DNA of 64,000 nt from Epiperipatus broadwayi (lineage: Eukaryota > Onychophora > Udeonychophora > Euonychophora > Peripatidae): the NCBI GenBank assembly GCA_028023455.1, contig JAQFVV010000231.1:1255001-1319000 (forward strand), read 5' to 3'. The translations under genes were made by a program, and so were the position numbers. Positions 58,343-64,000 of the stretch are shown in pieces. Numbering within the stretch: position 1 is the first letter of the stretch; each line of letters starts with the position of its first letter. Under the pieces are notes generated by a model. The model was not told the origin of the DNA. It did not search any database and saw only the letters and a program-made list of their open reading frames with translations.

Positions 58343-59377
58343 TTGTATAATTGATTTTTTGTCAAAAAATCTCTCATAATGATCACACTATATATTCCAT
58401 GAATATTTATTATATTCTCTATAGCTAACTCATAACTATATATATTAACTTAAAATTTACACGTTAAAGATGAATGTTCATTTGTCATGTGATTTTGATA
58501 TAATAAGATCATCGGTGACACTACGCAGCCATTCCAGGAATCAAATTACCATAGCTTGTATATATAACTTCTGAATCATTATGAGGGAAAAACCAGTAAA
58601 AGTAAAAGAGATATCATAAAAATGTCTTGGTAATAAATTAATTTCTTCTTTTCTAATGTTTCAATTACCATATATATAAGATCTGAAGAAGATTGCTGGG
58701 GAAATGGTGATAATAGTAAAATAAGTGTATGATGCATTGTAAAAATAATAAATACAAAAAAATTATTGATATTAATATTGGAAAGTATAAATATATAGGA
58801 AATAAAATATTGAATTTATGAATAATTCAATGATGGAAATAAAATCAAGTTTCTGAAATGAAAAGAAGTAGTAAAACAACAAAAGAAATTATTACTTATA
58901 TTATGCTAATCATGTTTCTAACTTTAAAAATTTCAATTTTCTAAGTTTTTAAAAATAATCTAAATTATATATATATATTGAATTAAAGGTTTATATGGAT
59001 TTTATTATATAGAAATGAGAGTGCCAACAAAAGAGCTATTATGAGAAAAACTTGTTTTGCCTCAGGAATTGTTAATTAGTAGTAATTGATAATTTCTTAG
59101 TAACATCAAAAGTTAAAGTGTTTCTCTATTTAATGGATGTTATCTCTTCATTTCTATATCTATGTTGAATTAAATATATTCCAGGGATTGTTATTCTAAT
59201 AAAGAAGAGAAACAAGGAGATTTTATCCATATAAACAGAGATAATCTCTGCCTTTCCTGTTGCCAGAAAACTATCAAGTACTATTAAATGATAATCTCCC
59301 TGAGACTAAATAAATTTTCTCCATTAACCGTTAATAGCTCCCTCCCTCACTCTCTCTCCAAATATATATATATATAT
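58343..59377. other. No recognised features
   Basis: A+T-rich sequence with nothing recognised. A short CT-rich and TA-rich tract lies at 59338-59377. Confidence 0.4.
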
Positions 59378-59718
59378 TGTGACCTTCTGGTTTGGCACCA
59401 GAAATATTATTTGTAATTGTATGGTATTATATCAGTAACATCTGATATTGTCTTATTTTTTAAAAAAAATTAAATAACGCGAAATTTAATTTTTTTATTT
59501 ATTTATGACTTAAAACTGTGATTAGAAGTACTTATAGCTGCAGTTTAAAATTTATTAGATGTTTAGTAGCTTACTTTAGGGTTTAATTAATGATAGGATA
59601 GGGGGTGGCTTGTTATAAACATAGTCAGTTCAGTTTGAGTTGATGCTAATTTGTTTTGTTTGTTCACAAATAAATATTAGGAGTTGTTTGAGTGATTCTT
59701 TAGTTCATTTGCTTTACA
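59378..59718 (+). mobile_element. Possible solo LTR
   Basis: Starts TGTGACCTTCTGG and ends TTTACA. It has TTATAAACA followed about 10 bases later by TCAGTTCAG (TATA box and an initiator-like TCAGT), then AATAAA at about 59670. This order (TG start, TATA, TCAGT, AATAAA, CA end) fits a Ty3/Gypsy-type LTR. No second LTR, primer-binding site or clear target-site duplication was found, so the call is tentative. Confidence 0.3.
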
Positions 59719-61331
59719 TATTTTAATTTATTGTATGAACAGTGAAATATGTTTCACTCATCATCATTAATATAGTCATTTAGCCATATCAGTTTAGTGT
59801 CTATAGTGCATTGTTAGTAAATATTCATGTATGTCAATATCATTATTCAACTTCATTTTTCATTCATATGCTTCATTAAATCATTAAATATCACATCTCA
59901 TATTCAAATATTTAATTTCATAAATAAGTGTTAAAAACCAGCTTAATTACATTTTAAGTGAATTAATTGAGCAGTGGATTAATGAATTATTAAACAATAA
60001 TTATACTAGAAAATATTTTATTAATTAAAACAATTGTTACTAGTTTATTCTGTTGTTTTAAAAGTACAGAATATTTAATTCTTGGTTCAATTTAATATTA
60101 ATATTTTTTTTATTTATTTAAAAGAGAGAATTTTTTTTCCCCCAGTTTTTTTTCAAGACAAAGTTTCTTGCATAAATTAAGTGTTATTGTAATGGGCGGA
60201 GCAATTAATTGATCTCTGTCTGGTGATCTTTGAACTTTCAGATATCTTGGGCTATTGAAAAAGAAAAAGTGTGAGGTATTGTTTTAAAAATCTATAAAAA
60301 GAACAACTAGTCCTCCACTGTAGTCCTGACTCAACTCCACGCTGACTCCAACTACCGCTACAAACTGCTAAAAGATCTTCCAATACTGTTTCATTTTTCT
60401 TCCAAAGTTCAATAGTATAATTTTTTTTTCTTCCAAAGTTCAAGCTGAAAGTAAAATATATTATTGTTTCAAAGATATGTGTACTTAAACCACACTAAAA
60501 GATACATTGGTCCTGTACTTGGCTGACTATTTAAATTCTCCATCCATTGTCTAAAGTGCATCTAATTGTCTATACTATATTATTTAAGTTTAAATTGCCA
60601 CTATTAAAAATAAAAATGGGAATGTATAATAGTACTATAAATTTGCTTAATTTAAATTTTAAAATGAATGGGAAAGAAAAAAGAAGAATGTATTGTTTAT
60701 TTTTCAAAATTATTTTCCTTAAGTTTTAATTATGGTTTTAATGGAATAACTGCAGCGTGTGTAATTTGCGAACTGTTATTAAACATTTTCAGAACTCTTT
60801 ATGAAAAATTTTATGCTAGTTATGAAGGAAGATTTAAAATGATGCGTATGAATCATTTAATTTTATAGTCATTATTATTAGAACATTTTCGTAATTATTT
60901 CTATTTTTACCTATTTAAAAATACAAGACTAAATGTGCAATTGAGTGTACTATTAATATTTACCTGTTTTTCCAAACTAATAGGCGAAATGAATTTATAA
61001 AATGGATAAATTATGTGACTTTGCTTTATTAAATGCACTCCTCACTTGCTATGAAACTTTTCTGTCTATAATATCGCCAACAAACTTATACAAATAAATA
61101 TTATTAGCTAAAAAAAAATAACATTCTGAATGGCTTTAAAAATGTAAAATAAAACGTTTGAATATCCTAGGAATGAAGTATGAACTACTACTTTATTTGC
61201 GTCGTAAAAATATATTGCTTAATTAATAAAATTCCTCATATATGATGTCAACAGCAATTCATTAGCTAACAGCTGAGAACATTGAATTTGCTTTTATGAA
61301 TTAAAAATAATATTGTTTTGTTTTCTTGCAG
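59719..61331. other. No genes assigned
   Basis: Contains a short G+C-richer stretch at 60308-60360 and a duplicated TTTCTTCCAAAGTTCAA at about 60396 and 60427. Short frames at 60547-60868 have no recognisable domain. Confidence 0.35.
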
Positions 61332-61431
61332 GAACGTGTTTGTGTTATATATTCGTCAATATTTAGATTTGTCTGCAAATAATTATTATTTAAGAGATGA
61401 CCAAGGGATGTCATTCATAAACTATCAATGA
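61332..61431 (+). CDS. Candidate terminal exon of an unidentified gene
   Basis: Preceded by a good 3' splice site (TTTTGTTTTCTTGCAG ending at 61331). One frame, entered after one base, reads NVFVLYIRQYLDLSANNYYL, then RDDQGMSFINYQ and a TGA at 61429-61431. The composition is more protein-like than neighbouring frames, and it includes two Asp-Asp/Gln-Gly type surface residues rather than poly-Lys or poly-Ile. I do not recognise the protein. Another frame gives only 16 residues. No upstream exon was identified in the window, so this could be chance. Confidence 0.25.
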
Positions 61432-63019
61432 ACTTTTTGTTTTTATAACCAAGAAGGAAGAAAGAAAAAAAAAGAAGTTTATTTATTATTATTTAATAGT
61501 ATTTAGAAATATAGTGAGAGCTTAAGAAGTGTTTTATTATTTTTATTATTATATGTATTATTATTCTTCTAGAACGTCTCATAAATGTACAATATTAAGG
61601 GAAATATTGTACAAGGTTGTTTTTTTTATTAGTTTAATATAAGTTTTGTGGTACGTTAAATTATAACATACGTGCATGGTAAGAGAGGGAGGAGTCCATG
61701 TAATGATTAATACGGGTGATAGCTCTTCTTTAAAAGAAGCACATTATATAGGTTCTTATATTATATCTATGCGTTTTCAATAGATTTTTAAAAAAAAAAT
61801 TATTTTCAATAATTATTTAACCTGCAATATAAAGTTTTATTATTTGTCTAAGCCAAATTTTTGCTTTATATGTGTGCTAATGTAAATGCACTATAAAAAA
61901 TTATTTTGTCTTGTTTGCCAATAGAAATTATTGCCTTATTTTCCAACTGTTATTAGTATGTTACAAAGTCCTAAATAGTATATTATCAGATATGAAATAT
62001 TCTTTATTGCTTTCACAATTTGTAATTGATATTTTGACAGTAGTTCTTTGCTTATTGGGATTTGAATGGTCTTTGTATTATTATGCTTGTATATGTGTGT
62101 CCATGATTAAACTTAGCTATAATAATATGTTAATTGCAAGTGCAAATGATATAAAGTCAATCGGTTTCAGAGGAAGAGGATGGTCAATTGTTGTTGAAGG
62201 ATTAGAGATTTATTTAAGTGAATTATTGTTCTTTATTATGCTTGAATGGAAAAGTATTTTTGTGGCTATACATAGTAAAGTTAGCAATATTTTATAGTAT
62301 TTATGGGATTGAGTAATCTCTCCTCCTTGTTATTTAAATATTTAAACATGGGTAGATTGCCTAGTGTAGTGTATGGGATCAAGTAATCCCTTCTTTTCTA
62401 TTTATTGAAGCGTTTTTGATAGGAGTAGATTAAATCCTCCAGTTTTGATATTTGATATTATGAATTAAAGTATATGAAGTTAAGTATATTATCTCCCTGA
62501 TCATTTGGTGAAGAGATTTATTCCCACCAGTTTAGTTAGTCTCAGAAGTAGACTTGGGAGTTGTTGTGTTGATATTTATCTGATTTGAATTGTAAAAATC
62601 TTTTATCCCCATGTGTTTATTGAATGTTTTTCCAGCTTATACTATAGCCAAGTGCCAGATAATTTATTGATAAAAAGAAGAATAAAAGCAGAATAGATTT
62701 TCTTACAAAACAGCTGTAATAAAGTTAGTGATTAAAGCTTGATTGACCATTGCCTTCATCCGTATTATGATCATATTATAACTTCATAAGCAAACTGATT
62801 AGATTGATTAGAATTAATTATTTATTCTTTGACACACAGCATAATACAGACTCATGCATAAAGTGTTAATTTGAAAGATATAGAAAAATCCATTATTAAT
62901 GTATAACTTTAATTATCATTTTAAAACATTTTTGTAGTGATCATTTAGGTTTCATATCATCAATTTTTATCATTCAATCATCATTTGATTAAGTAAGCAA
63001 GCAAAGATAAAACATAGTT
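61432..63019. other. No gene assigned; hydrophobic 128-residue frame at 61911-62297
   Basis: The frame begins from a TTG, not an ATG, and is rich in Leu, Ile, Ser and Tyr, as expected for A+T-rich sequence read by chance. No domain, signal peptide plus cleavage site or splice context supports it. Confidence 0.35.
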
Positions 63020-63044
63020 AATGAATAGAATTATTTATTTCTAT

Positions 63045-63270
63045 TTTGGCAAAATAAAAATATAGTTATTTAATAGAATACTTTACTTCAAAGTTGCAAA
63101 GGCAAAATATATTAATTAATGAAATTCTTTATTTTATTTTGCAAGATATAGTTTTATAAAGAATATATTTAATTACTGGAATTATTTATTTTATTTTGCA
63201 AGATATAATTTGGTAAGAATATATTTAATTAATGGAGCTATTAACTTCATTTTGCAAAACCTAGTTTGAT
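63045..63270. repeat. Degenerate tandem repeat, about 56-bp unit, three to four copies
   Basis: TTTATTTTATTTTGCAAGAT and GAATATATTTAATTA recur (63130/63187 and 63161/63217, spacing about 56), with more diverged copies on either side. Confidence 0.7.
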
Positions 63271-64000
63271 ATTATTCTTAGGTTTCAAACCCCTTTACTT
63301 TAGTTATAGTTACTGTGCATTTGAAGTAAACTGCAAAATGTTAATTTTATAGTGTAATTAGAATGTTTAATTCATGTTGTTTGTCATAGATTTATTAAGT
63401 TAATTAATAACTGAGTGGTATAAAACAAAATGTTGAACACAAGGTAAATTTTGTAGTTGATTACTAGAAGTATAAAGTTATATTTCTTCAGTTCTATAGG
63501 TTTATCAGAAGAAGCTGATAACTAAAAAACCATTTCCTTTACAGTAAAATATATGGATTTATTTTGGTTCATTATTTAATGTTACAAACATGAGGTGTTT
63601 CACATATCTATCAAGATGTTTTGATAGATAAAATGTGTTAATTTTGAAATTTAAGAGATCATATTGTATTATTTATTCTTATGAAAATTGTAACTAGTGA
63701 TGCTAAATACATCCAAAATTTGTACTGATACCAATGAGAAATAGATTAAATGTTTGCTTAGCTATTTTTCTTGTTTTGTTAATAAATATTTTATTACTCA
63801 AAATTTGTATTTAGAATTCTTCTTTAACATTCATTCGTTGTTTAATATTTCCACACATGCTCACACATTTATTTTATTTAATGTGACATAATTGTATTTT
63901 CATTTAATTATAAGAAACCTCCAGTATGATGATATTGATTTCCTTGATCCAAACACTGTATGAGATGCCAATTATCTACTGATTTTCTAAAAGGGTTTTA
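63271..64000. other. No recognised features
   Basis: A+T-rich sequence to the end of the window with nothing recognised. Confidence 0.4.

Noticed and set aside
61911-62297. A 128-residue hydrophobic frame
   Set aside because: It starts at TTG, has chance-like composition for A+T-rich DNA and no recognised domain or splice context.

Overview
The window looks like non-coding DNA from a large, A+T-rich animal genome, probably an invertebrate. Signs of this are the lack of any operon-like gene layout, tRNA-derived SINEs with target-site duplications, non-LTR retrotransposons, Tc1/mariner-type remnants, long trinucleotide microsatellites and many foldback elements. I cannot name the species. I see no intact host gene. 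The only host-gene hint is one weak candidate terminal exon near 61.3 kb.

Layout. 1-7.2 kb: a head-to-head cluster of a repeat here called family H, three copies of SINE-1 and a decayed RTE-type LINE 3' end. 7.6-9.2 kb: a foldback and a 66-bp minisatellite. 11-14.5 kb: family P foldback with a hammerhead ribozyme, a 113-bp tandem array built from family P ends, a 120-bp duplication and a SINE-3. 15-18 kb: RTE reverse transcriptase debris, a nearly spacerless palindrome and a 1.4-kb family P tandem plus inverted complex flanked by a 13-bp target-site duplication. 18-29 kb: family H copies, a pogo/Tigger-like MITE, SINE-2 copies, three LINE fragments (one twin-primed) and another family P element. 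29.9-32.9 kb: a 5'-truncated Jockey/CR1-like LINE lying between two roughly 300-bp ATT microsatellite tracts. 33-48 kb: foldbacks, nested SINEs, a Penelope-like endonuclease remnant, a second Tigger-like MITE, SINE-2 arrays and a mariner N-terminal remnant. 48-58.5 kb: the clearest tandem family H locus, SINE-1 and SINE-3 copies, two 3' ends of a further LINE family, an 866-bp inverted-repeat element with hammerhead-like motifs, and a mariner C-terminal remnant. 58.5-64 kb: a possible solo LTR, the candidate exon and a degenerate tandem repeat.

The most interesting content is the set of short non-coding elements that carry hammerhead ribozyme cores (CTGANGA, a stem, GAAA). They occur as tandem, head-to-head or foldback units, some with target-site duplications. 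This resembles Penelope-like element terminal repeats or animal retrozymes. The Penelope-type GIY-YIG remnant at 38.0 kb suggests a possible source of the mobilising enzyme, but that link is inference.
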